NCBI RefSeq assembly: GCF_902459775.1
Contig: NZ_CABPSQ010000008.1
Location: 1 to 64,000 of the forward strand
Source: Pandoraea captiosa
Lineage (GTDB): Bacteria; Pseudomonadota; Gammaproteobacteria; Burkholderiales; Burkholderiaceae
DNA: 64,000 bases
Reading direction: 5' to 3'
Below the pieces are notes generated by a model. The model ran no database searches. It had not been told where the DNA came from and saw only the letters and a list, made by a program, of their open reading frames with translations. Positions within the stretch are counted from its first letter, which is position 1. The number at the start of each line of letters is the position of its first letter. A program made the translations under genes and the position numbers. This document shows, piece by piece, positions 1-8,986 of the stretch.

Positions 1-1
1 T

Positions 2-77
2 TGGTGGGGCGTGAGTGACTCGAACACTCGACCTACGGATTAAGAGTCCGCTGCTCTACCAACTGAGCTAACGCCCC
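2..77 (-). tRNA. tRNA-Lys (CTT)
   Basis: Read on the minus strand, this folds as a 76-nt tRNA with the acceptor stem GGGGCGT/ACGCCCC, an encoded CCA end, a standard TTCGAGT T-arm and a seven-base anticodon loop CTCTTAA. The anticodon is therefore CTT, which reads the lysine codon AAG. Its own promoter lies just upstream at 90-118. Confidence 0.95.
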
Positions 78-89
78 AACGAGACCGAG

Positions 90-118
90 ATAATATCGGC
101 TCTTCCGCATGGGGTCAA
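90..118 (-). promoter_or_regulatory. sigma-70 promoter of tRNA-Lys
   Basis: On the minus strand there is a -35 box TTGACC, exactly 17 bp, then a -10 box TATTAT. The -10 box ends 12 bp before the first base of the tRNA, which is the expected geometry for a stable-RNA promoter. Confidence 0.7.
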
Positions 119-149
119 CCCTTAATGGTGAAAATCCGCAAAAAAGGTC

Positions 150-335
150 TCAGGCGAGCAGGGGAACCAGTTCGAATGCCAGAACCGCGAGCACGGCGCC
201 CACCACGACGAGCAACGAGCGCCAGCACATTCGGATCGCCCCCTTGCAGGGCATGGCGCCGACGACGATCGCACCGAACACCGCGATCGCAAACATGCTG
301 ACGAGCTGGGCATTGGAAAGATGGGGCACGATCAT
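150..335 (-). CDS. small two-helix membrane protein, unknown
   Basis: A 61-residue protein I do not recognise. It is almost wholly hydrophobic, with two likely membrane helices around residues 8-28 and 38-58 and a short Cys/Lys/Arg loop between them (MPCKGAIRMCWR). A good ribosome-binding site (AGGGAGA, 7 bases before the ATG) supports the start. The longer open frames over this stretch lack such support. It stands alone between the tRNA and the next unknown gene. Confidence 0.5.
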   Translation of the reverse strand: MIVPHLSNAQLVSMFAIAVFGAIVVGAMPCKGAIRMCWRSLLVVVGAVLAVLAFELVPLLA

Positions 336-524
336 GGCCGGTCTCCCTGTCGCAAAAGCGCAGTTCAGAATGCGCCTTCAGTATAGAAAACCGTCCTCGC
401 CAAGCAAAGCGGCGCGGCAACCGGGGTTTCCCCAGTGACCGCGCCGCGCTTTCCGACGTTCCGAAGTGGCGACCCAACCGCTATCGCGCCGCCATGGCGC
501 GGCAAGCAGGCCGCGACTGCGTTT

Positions 525-764
525 TTACTCCGGCAGATCGAGAATCAGAATGATCGTCCACGCGTCGTCGCCTTCGTGATGATATTGGCGCTCCACCACG
601 ACGAACGGCTGCTTCTTGTCGCCCTTGCCGAGGAACATCACGTCACCTTCCTGCGGCAGGCATTCGAGCGGCGGCAACCCCAGCGGGGTGTCTTTCGGAA
701 CGAGTCGTTCGGCCTTCTTCGCTGCGCGCTCGGTCCACTCGATATCTAGTTGGATGTCACTCAC
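525..764 (-). CDS. conserved-looking hypothetical protein
   Basis: A 79-residue soluble, acidic protein starting VSDIQLDIEWTERAAKKAERL. I chose a GTG start because AGGAT lies seven bases upstream of it, whereas the upstream ATG at 809 has no ribosome-binding site and would add a peptide of poor composition. No domain is recognised. The end (WTIILILDLPE) looks like a final beta strand. Confidence 0.6.
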   Translation of the reverse strand: MSDIQLDIEWTERAAKKAERLVPKDTPLGLPPLECLPQEGDVMFLGKGDKKQPFVVVERQYHHEGDDAWTIILILDLPE

Positions 765-886
765 CGGATGATCCTGTCTATGCAAATTGAAACGGCTGCA
801 TGGTAGCACGCAGTCTGCGCCGTCAACGAAGATGGGAACGGAAAATGCCTTTCGTCAAGCGTTTCCTCCGCGCGCCCGGAAGCGCG

Positions 887-1705
887 TCATGCCTGACGGT
901 AAGTGTCGGGCAATTGGCTCTGCGTGAGTGCGGCAAAGTAGCGGGTCGGCGGCAGGCCAAGTGCTTTCTTGAACATGGTGATGAATGCCGTGACCGATTC
1001 GTAGCCAAGGTTTTCCGACACCCGCTGCACGGGGACGCCGCTTGCCAGTTCTCTCACGGCAATGAGCAGGTGAAGTTGCTGTCGCCAACGTCCGAACGAA
1101 AGCCCCGTTTCCTTGACGATCAGTCGCGTCAGGGTGCGTTCGCTCAACGCCAGACGATGGGCCCATTGTGCGATGGTGCTGCGATCTCCGGGGTTGGCCG
1201 ACAAGGCATCGGCGATCGTCCGAATTTTCGGATGATCGCTAATGGGCAGATGGAGTCGCTCCATGGGCTGCAACATCAATTCGTCCAGCAAGACGCGCGC
1301 GAGCCGGTCGGTATGTCCGCCGCTTTCGTAATCGAGCGGCGCGTTGGCCAGATGCAGGATCATCTCCCGGACCATCGGACTGATGGAAAGCGTGCAGCAT
1401 TGGTGTGGCAACGCCACGATGCCCGGCTCAACGAACAGGTAGCACAGACGCGCATTGGCCGTGGCCCGGTTGCTGTGCGGCATGCCACCCGGAATCCACA
1501 CGCCGCATTGCGGCGGAACGATCCAGAGGGCGCCAGCGACCGAACAGGTCACCGCGCCATGCAGCGCCAGAATCAATTGCCCTTTGCGGTGACGATGCAC
1601 CGGAATTTCGGCGTCGTAGTCCTCGATCTGAAAGCCTCGCGCGACGGCGGGGCGATCGGTTGCGTCCGGATCGAGGTCAAAACCGGGCAGGAGTACGCCA
1701 GTCAT
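887..1705 (-). CDS. AraC-family transcriptional regulator
   Basis: A 272-residue regulator. The N-terminal cupin part (about residues 15-110) has the metal/ligand-like HRHRKGQL and PHSNRA segments. The C-terminal AraC domain (about 165-265) carries two helix-turn-helix units, with SERTLTRLIVKETGLSF and ENLGYESVTAFITMFKKALG as the recognisable blocks. It is divergent from the efflux operon that starts at 1806, with only 100 bp between, so it most likely controls those genes. The gap holds repeated AAGTTGGC boxes (1709-1760) that suit an AraC-type operator. The inducer is unknown. Confidence 0.85.
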   Translation of the reverse strand: MTGVLLPGFDLDPDATDRPAVARGFQIEDYDAEIPVHRHRKGQLILALHGAVTCSVAGALWIVPPQCGVWIPGGMPHSNRATANARLCYLFVEPGIVALPHQCCTLSISPMVREMILHLANAPLDYESGGHTDRLARVLLDELMLQPMERLHLPISDHPKIRTIADALSANPGDRSTIAQWAHRLALSERTLTRLIVKETGLSFGRWRQQLHLLIAVRELASGVPVQRVSENLGYESVTAFITMFKKALGLPPTRYFAALTQSQLPDTYRQA

Positions 1706-1708
1706 TCG

Positions 1709-1760
1709 AAGTTTGGCCCGAGACCGATCTGAAGTTGGCCGGATTTAGCGATAAGTTGGC
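1709..1760. promoter_or_regulatory. candidate AraC operator: three direct repeats
   Basis: AAGTTTGGC at 1709, AAGTTGGC at 1732 and AAGTTGGC at 1753 run in the same direction, spaced 23 and 21 bp. Direct half-sites about two helical turns apart are the classic layout for AraC-family proteins. The sites fill the gap between the AraC gene and the efflux operon. The match is seen directly; binding is inferred. Confidence 0.5.
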
Positions 1761-1805
1761 ATTGTAGCGAAATTCAATGCGCCGGGCGATCGGTACAGTG
1801 ATCGC

Positions 1806-3941
1806 ATGCCAATCGCTGATACCCCAAACCTCGCGGCCACCCAAGGCGGTTCACATCGACGTCCGCGGTGGCGCCTGCCCCGGAAGTGGCGCGCATTCGT
1901 ACCTGACGCAAGGTCGGCCCTTGATCCCCTCAGACTCGGGCTCAAGCCTGCGCCCGCACTCAGACCCGCACTCAGATCCATACTCAAGCCCGATCTGGAG
2001 GCGGCGCTGTTCTCGCTCAAATGCTTCGCCGCCGCGATGCTCGGCCTGTATGTGTCGCTGCGAATCGGTCTGACCCGCCCCTTCTGGGTGTTGGGAACGG
2101 TCTATCTTGTTTCGCAGCCCCTTTCCGGCGCGACGGTGAGCCGCGGCCTGTTCCGTTTCCTGGGCACGGTCGGCGGCGCAGTGGCCACCGTGTTGCTGGT
2201 ACCGACGTTCGCCAACGAGCCTTGGGTGCTAAGCGCTGCGCTTGCGGCGTGGATGGGCTTTTGCCTGTACCTCGGTGTGCTCGACCGGACGCCGCGCGCA
2301 TACGCCTTCCTGCTGGCGGGATACACCACCAGCCTGATCGGCTTTCCGGGCGTTGCGGCGCCCGGCGAGATCTTCACGGTGGCGAGTACACGGGTACAGG
2401 AGATTTCGATTGGCATTCTGGCCGCGACGCTGGTTCACAGTCTGGTCTTGCCGCGCAGCGTGTCGCAGCGGGTACGGGCGCGCGTCGCCGCGATACTGGC
2501 AGATACGCAGCGATGGACGCGCGACCTGCTGGCGGGCGAGCGCAATGCCGTGTTGGCGCGCGATCGCGCGCGCGCCGCGATGGACCTGGTGGAACTGCAT
2601 TCCCTGTCCATTCATTTACCCTTCGACACCGCGCGCGGCGTTGCCCAAGTCCAGATCTTGCGAGCGTTGCACGACCGTCTGCTGACGGTGCTGACGCTGT
2701 CGAGCGCCGTCGACGATGCGATGGCCGAGTTGCACGCATCGGCCGATGGTGTGCCGACGAACCCGCCCAATGTGCCGGTCGATGCAAGCGAGACAGACGA
2801 CTGGCGCGGTCTGCTGATCGAAGGCCTTGCCGCCGACCTCGTCGAGCTCGAGAGCGCGCATCAAGATTGCCGCCTGCTGGAACAGCAGTTGGCGTCGACT
2901 GACCCACAGTGGATGCGCCATGTGCCAACGCGGCTGGCCACGCGCACGAACGGCCATGTTCTGCATCGCGACCACTGGCTGGCGGCGCGCAGCGCCATCG
3001 GCGCGACGATCGGCATCTTGCTCGGTTGTGGATTCTGGATTGTCTCGGGGTGGCCCGACGGTGCGACCGCCATGTCCATTGTCGGCACCGCCTGCCTGCT
3101 GTTCGGCACTGTCGAGGCGCCCGTCGGCAATGTCAGGCGCTACCTGATCGGCTCGGGCATCGGCGTCGTCATCGGCCTGATCTATGGTTTCGTGATTTTC
3201 CCGCGCACGGCCGACTTCATCGGCCTGGTAGCGGCGCTGGCGCCCACACTGCTGGTCGCAGGCTCGTTCCTTGCGAGGCCGCCTTTCACCATGGCGGCAT
3301 TGGGCGTGATCCTGACCTTTCCGATCATCGCGGGCCTCGGCGCGACAAATGCGGCGAATTTTTCCGTTGCCATCAACGGCAGCGTGGCGCTGTTCGTCGG
3401 GACCGGCATGGCGATGGTCAGCATGATGCTGTTCCAGACCCTCGACCCGAACCGCAGCCGCGCCAGATTGTGCCGGGCGATGCAGCGCGATGTCGTGCGT
3501 CGGGTGACGGGCCGAGACACCGATACCACGGATACCACCGATACCACCAACACCGCGCGATGGACGAGTCGGATGCTGGATCGCATCGGGCTGCTTGCGC
3601 CGAAGCTGGCCGGACACGATCAGGCGGCGCGCATCCTGAAATCCGCCTTCTGCGACCTGCGCGTGGGCAACGTCGCCAGCGAGCTTCGCAAACTCGAACC
3701 AACGCTGACCGATCAGGACGCGCGCAATGGTCTGGTCGAACTGCTCGATGCGCTGCGCGCGTATTTGCTCACCCATACCGTGGCCGATGTTCCCCCTTGC
3801 CATGCATCCTTGCTTGAACGCCTTGATCGCTTACGCGCCACCGCAGTGGCAAGCCGCGACCCCGAACGCCGGCGAATGCTCGTTTTGCTCGCCCGTCTCC
3901 ATCGTGATCTGGTGTCCCGTATGAATGGTTCTGGAGCTTGA
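1806..3941 (+). CDS. FUSC-family aromatic-acid efflux pump (AaeB-like)
   Basis: A 711-residue inner-membrane protein with the FUSC layout: a hydrophobic block at about residues 69-215 (several helices, including RPFWVLGTVYLV), a long soluble part, a second membrane block at about 390-545, and a soluble tail. E. coli AaeB, the p-hydroxybenzoate exporter, has the same two-block plan at about 655 residues. It heads an operon with DUF1656, HlyD and NodT-type genes, which together span both membranes. There is no clear ribosome-binding site before the ATG, so the start could lie downstream. Residues near 570-585 form a run of Asp-Thr-Thr repeats coded by 9-bp units. Confidence 0.85.
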   Translation: MPIADTPNLAATQGGSHRRPRWRLPRKWRAFVPDARSALDPLRLGLKPAPALRPALRSILKPDLEAALFSLKCFAAAMLGLYVSLRIGLTRPFWVLGTVYLVSQPLSGATVSRGLFRFLGTVGGAVATVLLVPTFANEPWVLSAALAAWMGFCLYLGVLDRTPRAYAFLLAGYTTSLIGFPGVAAPGEIFTVASTRVQEISIGILAATLVHSLVLPRSVSQRVRARVAAILADTQRWTRDLLAGERNAVLARDRARAAMDLVELHSLSIHLPFDTARGVAQVQILRALHDRLLTVLTLSSAVDDAMAELHASADGVPTNPPNVPVDASETDDWRGLLIEGLAADLVELESAHQDCRLLEQQLASTDPQWMRHVPTRLATRTNGHVLHRDHWLAARSAIGATIGILLGCGFWIVSGWPDGATAMSIVGTACLLFGTVEAPVGNVRRYLIGSGIGVVIGLIYGFVIFPRTADFIGLVAALAPTLLVAGSFLARPPFTMAALGVILTFPIIAGLGATNAANFSVAINGSVALFVGTGMAMVSMMLFQTLDPNRSRARLCRAMQRDVVRRVTGRDTDTTDTTDTTNTARWTSRMLDRIGLLAPKLAGHDQAARILKSAFCDLRVGNVASELRKLEPTLTDQDARNGLVELLDALRAYLLTHTVADVPPCHASLLERLDRLRATAVASRDPERRRMLVLLARLHRDLVSRMNGSGA
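3522..3548 (+). repeat. 3 x 9-bp tandem repeat in the FUSC gene
   Basis: Three near-perfect copies of GATACCACC encode Asp-Thr-Thr triplets in a hydrophilic linker of the efflux pump. Adding or losing a unit keeps the frame. Confidence 0.7.
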
Positions 3942-3945
3942 AGCG

Positions 3946-4155
3946 ATGTCTGGCGAAATTTCCATCGACGGTGTTTTCGTGCCTTCGTTGCTGGCGATAT
4001 CCGTGCTCGCGCTGGTGTTGAGCGTGCTGGCGTCCCGATGCCTGGCGAGTTTCGGGCTGCATCGCTGGTTCGCGTGGCGCCCGGTCGTCGGCATCTCCAT
4101 TTTTGTGATTCTGTTCGGGCTGTTGATCCAGCTCGCGCACCTGTTCGAGAACTGA
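3946..4155 (+). CDS. DUF1656 small membrane protein of the efflux operon
   Basis: A 69-residue protein with two membrane helices (about residues 12-33 and 46-66). The MSGEISIDGVFVPSLL beginning is typical of the DUF1656 family, which sits between FUSC and HlyD genes in proteobacterial aromatic efflux operons (the E. coli AaeX counterpart). The ATG at 3946 was chosen over the one at 3925 because GGAG lies nine bases upstream and the family begins here. It follows the pump gene by four bases. Its exact role in the pump is not known. Confidence 0.85.
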   Translation: MSGEISIDGVFVPSLLAISVLALVLSVLASRCLASFGLHRWFAWRPVVGISIFVILFGLLIQLAHLFEN

Positions 4156-4156
4156 A

Positions 4157-5053
4157 ATGAAGCCCCTGTTCCAAAGCGTTGGCCGCTGGGCGGCGACGCT
4201 CCTTTTGTTCGCCATGGCTGTTTTCGTCGCACTGTCGATCTGGCATCGCTATGAAAAAAAGCCATGGACGCGCGATGGCCACGTGCGCGCCGACGTTGTG
4301 CGGATATCTCCCGATCTGGGCGGCCTGGTCACGCAGGTGCTGGTGCGTGACAACGAGCGGGTGAAAGCCGGACAGCTTTTGCTGGTTCTGGATCGCCCAC
4401 GCCTCACCGCAGCACTGGAGAAGGCGGACGCCGCCGTACAAAGCGCACAGGCGATGCTCGGCCTCGCGCGACGCGAACTGAAGCGCGACATCGCCCTCGG
4501 CGATCTGGTCGCCGCCGAAGTGCGCGAACAGGATGCAGCCAAAGTCGACACGGCGCTCGCAACGCTGGCGCAGGCAAAAGCGGAGCATCGTGTCGCGTTG
4601 CTTAACGTGCAGCGCACCGAAGTCCGGGCGACGACGGACGGCATCGTGACGAATCTGGACCTGCATCCGGGCGATTTCCTCTCGCCGGGAACGCAGGCGA
4701 TGGCGTTGGTGGATACCGATACGCTGCGCGTTGAAGGATATTTCGAGGAAACCAAGCTCAACTGCATCAGGGAAGGGGATGCCGCGACCATCCGCCTGAT
4801 GGGGGAAGGCAAGGAATTGCGGGGCCATGTGGAGAGCATCGCGGCGGGCATTGCCGACGACCAGCGCTCGAACAGTCATAACCTGCTGCCGACGGTGCAG
4901 CCCACGTTTTCGTGGGTGCGGCTCGCGCAACGCATTCCGGTGCGCATCCGCATAGATAGCGCGCACCCGCAAACGCGCCTGATCGCCGGTCGCACGGCCA
5001 CCATCACGCTCGTTCCCCATGCCCATGCCGATGCTGCGGGAGCCTGCGAATGA
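4157..5053 (+). CDS. HlyD-family membrane fusion protein (AaeA-like)
   Basis: A 298-residue periplasmic adaptor. It has one N-terminal membrane anchor (about residues 11-31), a biotinyl-lipoyl-like barrel (RISPDLGGLVTQVLVRDNERVKAGQLL), a short coiled-coil hairpin with many Ala/Gln/Glu residues (about 85-145) and a beta-barrel half (ATTDGIVTNLDLHPGDF). It connects the FUSC pump to the outer-membrane channel. The stop overlaps the next start (ATGA), showing translational coupling. Confidence 0.9.
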   Translation: MKPLFQSVGRWAATLLLFAMAVFVALSIWHRYEKKPWTRDGHVRADVVRISPDLGGLVTQVLVRDNERVKAGQLLLVLDRPRLTAALEKADAAVQSAQAMLGLARRELKRDIALGDLVAAEVREQDAAKVDTALATLAQAKAEHRVALLNVQRTEVRATTDGIVTNLDLHPGDFLSPGTQAMALVDTDTLRVEGYFEETKLNCIREGDAATIRLMGEGKELRGHVESIAAGIADDQRSNSHNLLPTVQPTFSWVRLAQRIPVRIRIDSAHPQTRLIAGRTATITLVPHAHADAAGACE

Positions 5054-6489
5054 GCAAGACGGCCGGATCCTCCCGTGTGCTTGCGCTCGTTCTGTCGTTC
5101 GTTCTGTCGCTTGTGCTGACGCTCGCCGGTTGTGTTGCCGGACCGGACTACCGCGTGCCGCAACACGCCGTTGCCCTGTCGCCACAAGCCGCGCGTGCCT
5201 TCATGACTGGCGATGACATCGCATATGTCGACGCGCCCCTGCCAGACCAGTGGTGGACGTTGTATGACGACGCGCAATTGAACGCCTACGTCGCCGAGGC
5301 GCTGCGAGCGAACACCGATTTGCGCGTGGCCGACGCCCACCTTCGGCAAGCCTCGGCTGCCGTGCGTGAAGCGCAGGAAGCACGCACGCTTCAGACGGAG
5401 GCGCAGGCATCGGCATCCTTTGCCCACGTGGGCGGGTACACGCTACCGATGTCCAGCACGCCGCAAACTTACGCGCTCGGCATCAACCTGTCCTATCCGC
5501 TGGATCTGGCCGGTGGCATCCGCCGAGGCATCGAAGCGGCCAGCGCGAACGCCGACGCCGTCGCCGCGGCACGCGATCAGGTGCGCGTGGCCGTCGCGGC
5601 AGCCGTCACTCGCGCCTATGTCGGCGTGTGCTCGGCGAACCGGACATTGGCGGCAACCCGCCACGTACTCCATGTGCAGCGCCAGACACTCGATGCCACG
5701 CGAAAATTGAGTGCAGGCGGCAAGGGCACGGCATTCGACGTCAGCAGGTCCAGCGCTGCCGCCAACGACAGCGAGGCCGCCATCCCCCATCTGCTCGCGC
5801 AGCGTCAGGCGGCCTTGTTTGCGTTGGCGGCGTTGATGGGCAAGCTGCCCGCCGATTATCCGAAGTCGTTGGAAAACTGCACGCAGCCACCGAGCCTGAA
5901 GCAGCCCATTCCCGTCGGTGATGGCTGGCAACTGATCCGGCGGCGACCGGACATTCGCGAAGCCGAGCGACGTCTGTCGGCTGCCACTGCCATGATCGGC
6001 GTAGCCACGGCGCAGCTGTATCCGCAAGTCAGCATCGGCGCCTCGGCGGGCTTTGCCGATTCGCTCACGAATCTCTTTTCTGCGGATAGCTTCGGTGCGA
6101 CGCTCGGACCGCTGCTGTCATGGCACTGGCCCAACCGCATGGCTGCGAAGGCTCGGATAGCGGCCGCCGGCGCGGGGGCAGATGCGGCTTTCGCGGCATT
6201 CGACGGTGCGGTCGTGCAGGCACTGAAGCAGACCGAGACGGCGCTGGGCGCCTATTCGCGGGAAATCGAGCGTGAGCGCAGCCTTGCCAAAGCTCGTGAC
6301 GATGCGGCTCGTGCCAGCGAACAAGCCAACTATCTGTTTCATTTCGGGAAGATCGGCTTCATCGACGTGCTGTCCGCCGAAGCGGCGTTGGCGAATGCGG
6401 AATCGTCGCTGGCCGCGTCGCGCACGCAATTGCTCGACCGGCAGATCGACTTGTTTCTTGTGCTTGGCGGCGGATGGTCTGGCGTCTGA
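5050..6489 (+). CDS. NodT/OprM-type outer-membrane efflux lipoprotein
   Basis: A 479-residue outer-membrane factor. A lipoprotein signal ends at LTLAGC, with Cys28 as the lipidation site, followed by the family hallmark GPDYRVP. Two OEP repeats follow (about 60-250 and 270-470), each with long Ala-rich helices. RRPDIREAERRLSAATAMIGVATAQLYP is the conserved centre of the family. It is the last gene of the AraC-linked operon and supplies the exit channel. Length is normal for the family. Confidence 0.92.
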   Translation: MSKTAGSSRVLALVLSFVLSLVLTLAGCVAGPDYRVPQHAVALSPQAARAFMTGDDIAYVDAPLPDQWWTLYDDAQLNAYVAEALRANTDLRVADAHLRQASAAVREAQEARTLQTEAQASASFAHVGGYTLPMSSTPQTYALGINLSYPLDLAGGIRRGIEAASANADAVAAARDQVRVAVAAAVTRAYVGVCSANRTLAATRHVLHVQRQTLDATRKLSAGGKGTAFDVSRSSAAANDSEAAIPHLLAQRQAALFALAALMGKLPADYPKSLENCTQPPSLKQPIPVGDGWQLIRRRPDIREAERRLSAATAMIGVATAQLYPQVSIGASAGFADSLTNLFSADSFGATLGPLLSWHWPNRMAAKARIAAAGAGADAAFAAFDGAVVQALKQTETALGAYSREIERERSLAKARDDAARASEQANYLFHFGKIGFIDVLSAEAALANAESSLAASRTQLLDRQIDLFLVLGGGWSGV

Positions 6490-6493
6490 AATG

Positions 6494-6526
6494 AAAAAAG
6501 CCCGCTCCATAGGGCTGGGAGCGGGC
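6494..6526 (-). terminator. hairpin terminator between convergent genes
   Basis: GCCCGCTCC and GGAGCGGGC form a perfect 9-bp stem with a 9-nt loop. On the minus strand it is followed by six T residues, so it best stops leftward transcripts from the DUF4148 gene. It also lies right after the efflux operon stop. Confidence 0.65.
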
Positions 6527-6895
6527 GAAAGTCCCATGCGAGAACCGGGATTGCCGGGTGACGCATGACGACAGGAGACGCGCCTGTGGGAAAGTCGTCG
6601 ACGCCTGCCGGGCCGCAGGGGAAGTGAGGCGGCGGCAGGAATGACGGCTGGCCCGAGACTTCATGGGTGGGCAGGGGCGCGTGTCTGTCAGCGGGACATA
6701 GGGAACTCAGGGGACATCGGGGGCATGCGGAACCTTCAGGACATGGCGGACGAAGCGAAAAGCGCGTTGCGCAGGAGGTGACGCAACGCAGGCCGAGATG
6801 CCGTTCGGCCTGCGCGCGTCACGTCATGCTGCCGGAGGCAGGCAGCACGACGAGGGCCAAGTCTTTGCCGTGGCAAGGCGAGCGTGTCCGGCAGT
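6527..6895. other. non-coding stretch
   Basis: About 370 bp without a credible gene. Open frames here are short and lack ribosome-binding sites and family-like composition. It is the 3' side of two convergent units. I see no promoter, repeat or RNA gene beyond the hairpin at its left edge. Confidence 0.5.
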
Positions 6896-7237
6896 TCAGG
6901 GATTCGAATATTTCATCTGGCCCTGCTGGCGAGCGCGCACGAGTTCGTCGTAGACCTGAGCGCGCGTTTTTCCCGGCTCGTTGGCGCTGTTCAGCGGCTT
7001 GAGCGCCGGGTAGTCGTAATCGTTTTGCGGGATAAGGCCCTGAGCCCGCGCTTCGATCAGTTCCTGGCGGACCTGCTCACGCGAGAGCTGAGTCGTCTGA
7101 GGCACCCAGGCGTACGGCGAGCCATCGGGATAGGCGTCGCTCGAAAGACGGGACTGTGCAGATTGGGCGAATGCGGCGCCTGCGGCGGTGACCATCATGG
7201 CCGAGATCAATGCTGAGGCAATCAACTTGCGATTCAT
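6896..7237 (-). CDS. DUF4148 secreted protein
   Basis: A 113-residue protein with a clear Sec signal peptide (MNRKLIASALISAMMVTAAG, cleavage likely after AFA near residue 24). Two copies of the short family motif follow: LSREQVRQELIEARAQGLIP and TRAQVYDELVRARQQGQM. This is the DUF4148 pattern that is very common and multi-copy in Burkholderiales; its function is unknown. AGGAGTT lies 6 bases before the ATG. Confidence 0.88.
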   Translation of the reverse strand: MNRKLIASALISAMMVTAAGAAFAQSAQSRLSSDAYPDGSPYAWVPQTTQLSREQVRQELIEARAQGLIPQNDYDYPALKPLNSANEPGKTRAQVYDELVRARQQGQMKYSNP

Positions 7238-7429
7238 GGCGATAACTCCTGTTCTTCTGTGCTGCGGGGCGCGTGATGCGCAACCGGTGAAGCCAGTCTA
7301 TGCCCCGGGCTATCACAGAAAAACGGCAATAAAGCCAATAAATAATTACGGGAATCGCAACAATGCGCTGTGTGATGGCATCCGAATCGAGCGCCAATCC
7401 CATGTGCGCCGTCGGTGCATCGATCGGAT

Positions 7430-7455
7430 AAAAAAACGCCACCCGTGGGTGGCGT
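7430..7455 (-). terminator. intrinsic terminator of the rhodanese-lysE unit
   Basis: On the minus strand ACGCCACCC-AC-GGGTGGCGT forms a perfect 9-bp stem followed at once by seven T residues, about 30 bp after the LysE-family stop codon. Confidence 0.85.
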
Positions 7456-7486
7456 CGTTCACGTTTGCGGGTACGTCGTGTCGACG

Positions 7487-8104
7487 TCAGCGCGTGGCGA
7501 TGGCCACCGCAGCACCCGCCATGACGGTGCCGGTTGCGCGATTGAGTCGCTTCACTGCGCGTGCCGAGCTGAGCAGGCGCCGGGCGCGTGCGGCCAGCGC
7601 GATGTAGCTTCCGAAGACGATGGCAAGCACGGTCAACGTTACACCCACGACCTCCACGTAACCGAGCGCCGTGACGCGCTCCAGATCGAGCAGGTTAGGC
7701 AGCAACGCGAAATAGAACACGACGACCTTCGGGTTGCCCATGGTGACGGACAGACCGCCCAGAAAGAGGCGCCACGATTTCTCGCGGGGCGCGGCAGCCA
7801 ACGGCTCCGTCGGCGGGATCGCCGGCGCGTTCCACATCTTCCATGCGAGGTAGAGGAGATAGGCTGCGCCCGCGTACTTGATCGCGAGGAACACGCCCGA
7901 GAACGTATGGGCGAGCGCCGCGACACCGAGCACGGCAAGCGTCAGCCATACGACGTCACCGATAGCGACGCCCGCACTGAAGGCGACGGCGCCTTGCGTG
8001 CCACGTCCGAGCACGCGCGCCACAATCGCCGCGATGCCCGGGCCCGGCGTGCCGGCCCCGACGAACAGGGCAAGGGCAAAGGTCAACAAATGCGTCCATT
8101 CCAT
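7487..8104 (-). CDS. LysE-family amino-acid exporter
   Basis: A 205-residue inner-membrane protein with about six helices. Near the start it has the family signature GAGTPGPGIAAIVARVLGRG, and later GNPKVVVFYFALLP. LysE/RhtB proteins export amino acids or related small molecules; the substrate cannot be read from sequence. I set the start at MEWTHLLTF because GAGGAGA precedes it at good spacing and the family begins there; the longer frame to 8176 is unlikely. It lies 46 bp after the rhodanese gene and probably shares its transcript. Confidence 0.88.
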   Translation of the reverse strand: MEWTHLLTFALALFVGAGTPGPGIAAIVARVLGRGTQGAVAFSAGVAIGDVVWLTLAVLGVAALAHTFSGVFLAIKYAGAAYLLYLAWKMWNAPAIPPTEPLAAAPREKSWRLFLGGLSVTMGNPKVVVFYFALLPNLLDLERVTALGYVEVVGVTLTVLAIVFGSYIALAARARRLLSSARAVKRLNRATGTVMAGAAVAIATR

Positions 8105-8150
8105 CTCGCGTCTCCTCGCGTTGATGATAATCAGGCCTGTCGGAAAAGCC

Positions 8151-8618
8151 TCATGCGCCCAGCCACGGCAGTCCACGGAAACACCAGCCGCTCACATGCT
8201 TGCGGTGCCCGGCGCTGTCCTTGTCGCCTTCGAAGCCTTCGAGAATATCGAACGACTGCGTATAGCCTGCTTCGTAAGCGACCTTTGCGGCGGCTTTCGA
8301 GCGGGCTGCACTCCGGCACAGAAACAGCAACGGCGTTGTCTTGTCCGGCGTTTGAGATGCCAATTGTTCGAGAAACTGCTCATTGGGCACGCCGCCCGGG
8401 TAGCGCACCCATTCCACATTGGCGTACTGACCGTCCGGGACCTGGGGACGACCGACCCAATCGAGCTCCGCACGCGTGCGTACGTCGATCAGACGAACAT
8501 TGGCGTCTGCCTTGAGCAATGCCAGCGCTTCTTCGGGCGTCACGGCACCGGCATACGTAAGTTGCCCCGCGACGCGACGTTGCGTGGCTTGTTCGAGGAT
8601 GGCTTTGGCGCTTGTCAT
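8151..8618 (-). CDS. rhodanese-like sulfurtransferase
   Basis: A 155-residue single-domain rhodanese. VTPEEALALL starts the fold, VRLIDVRTRAELDWVG is the conserved second strand, and LFLCRSAARSK is the active loop, whose Cys would carry the persulfide. The GYTQSFDILEGFEGD segment also fits the family. The last 25 residues, with HVSGWCFRGLPW, match a subtype of longer cytoplasmic rhodaneses. Sulfur donor and acceptor are unknown. It is the first gene of a two-gene unit with the LysE exporter. Confidence 0.88.
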   Translation of the reverse strand: MTSAKAILEQATQRRVAGQLTYAGAVTPEEALALLKADANVRLIDVRTRAELDWVGRPQVPDGQYANVEWVRYPGGVPNEQFLEQLASQTPDKTTPLLFLCRSAARSKAAAKVAYEAGYTQSFDILEGFEGDKDSAGHRKHVSGWCFRGLPWLGA

Positions 8619-8810
8619 ATTGCTGTGATCTCGCTAGTCGATGGTTGTCCTTCATTCTAGCGTGGGCCAAACGCAAGATGCGTGTTTCGTGGTGCGGCAA
8701 GGGATTGGGAGTCGTCCGGATATTCCGCGCTTTGCGCGCGGCCGGAGACAATCGGCGCATTATGTCGGTGCAGCGCGGCGCACAAGTTCGGGTCACGTCA
8801 CTGAGTAGAA

Positions 8811-8855
8811 TGCACTCAAAAGGTGCATAATCCGTCAGTGCACCAATTTGGCGAT
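8811..8855 (+). promoter_or_regulatory. NtrC enhancer sites upstream of glnA
   Basis: TGCACTCAAAAGGTGCA at 8811-8827 is a perfect dyad matching the NtrC consensus TGCAC-N7-GTGCA. A second, weaker site (TGCACCAATTTGG, 8839-8851, right half degenerate) lies 28 bp away centre to centre. They sit about 140-170 bp before the sigma-54 promoter, a normal enhancer distance. Confidence 0.8.
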
Positions 8856-8986
8856 GTTTTGGCGCAATTCGCACCGAAATGGAGAATTGATGCCCACCAG
8901 CGGGAATTCGGTACTGAAAGCACCAGAATCGATTATTTCCTTAGAAATCAGTGGGCGAGGGTGAGATGTGGCGGGGAGTTGCGTCG

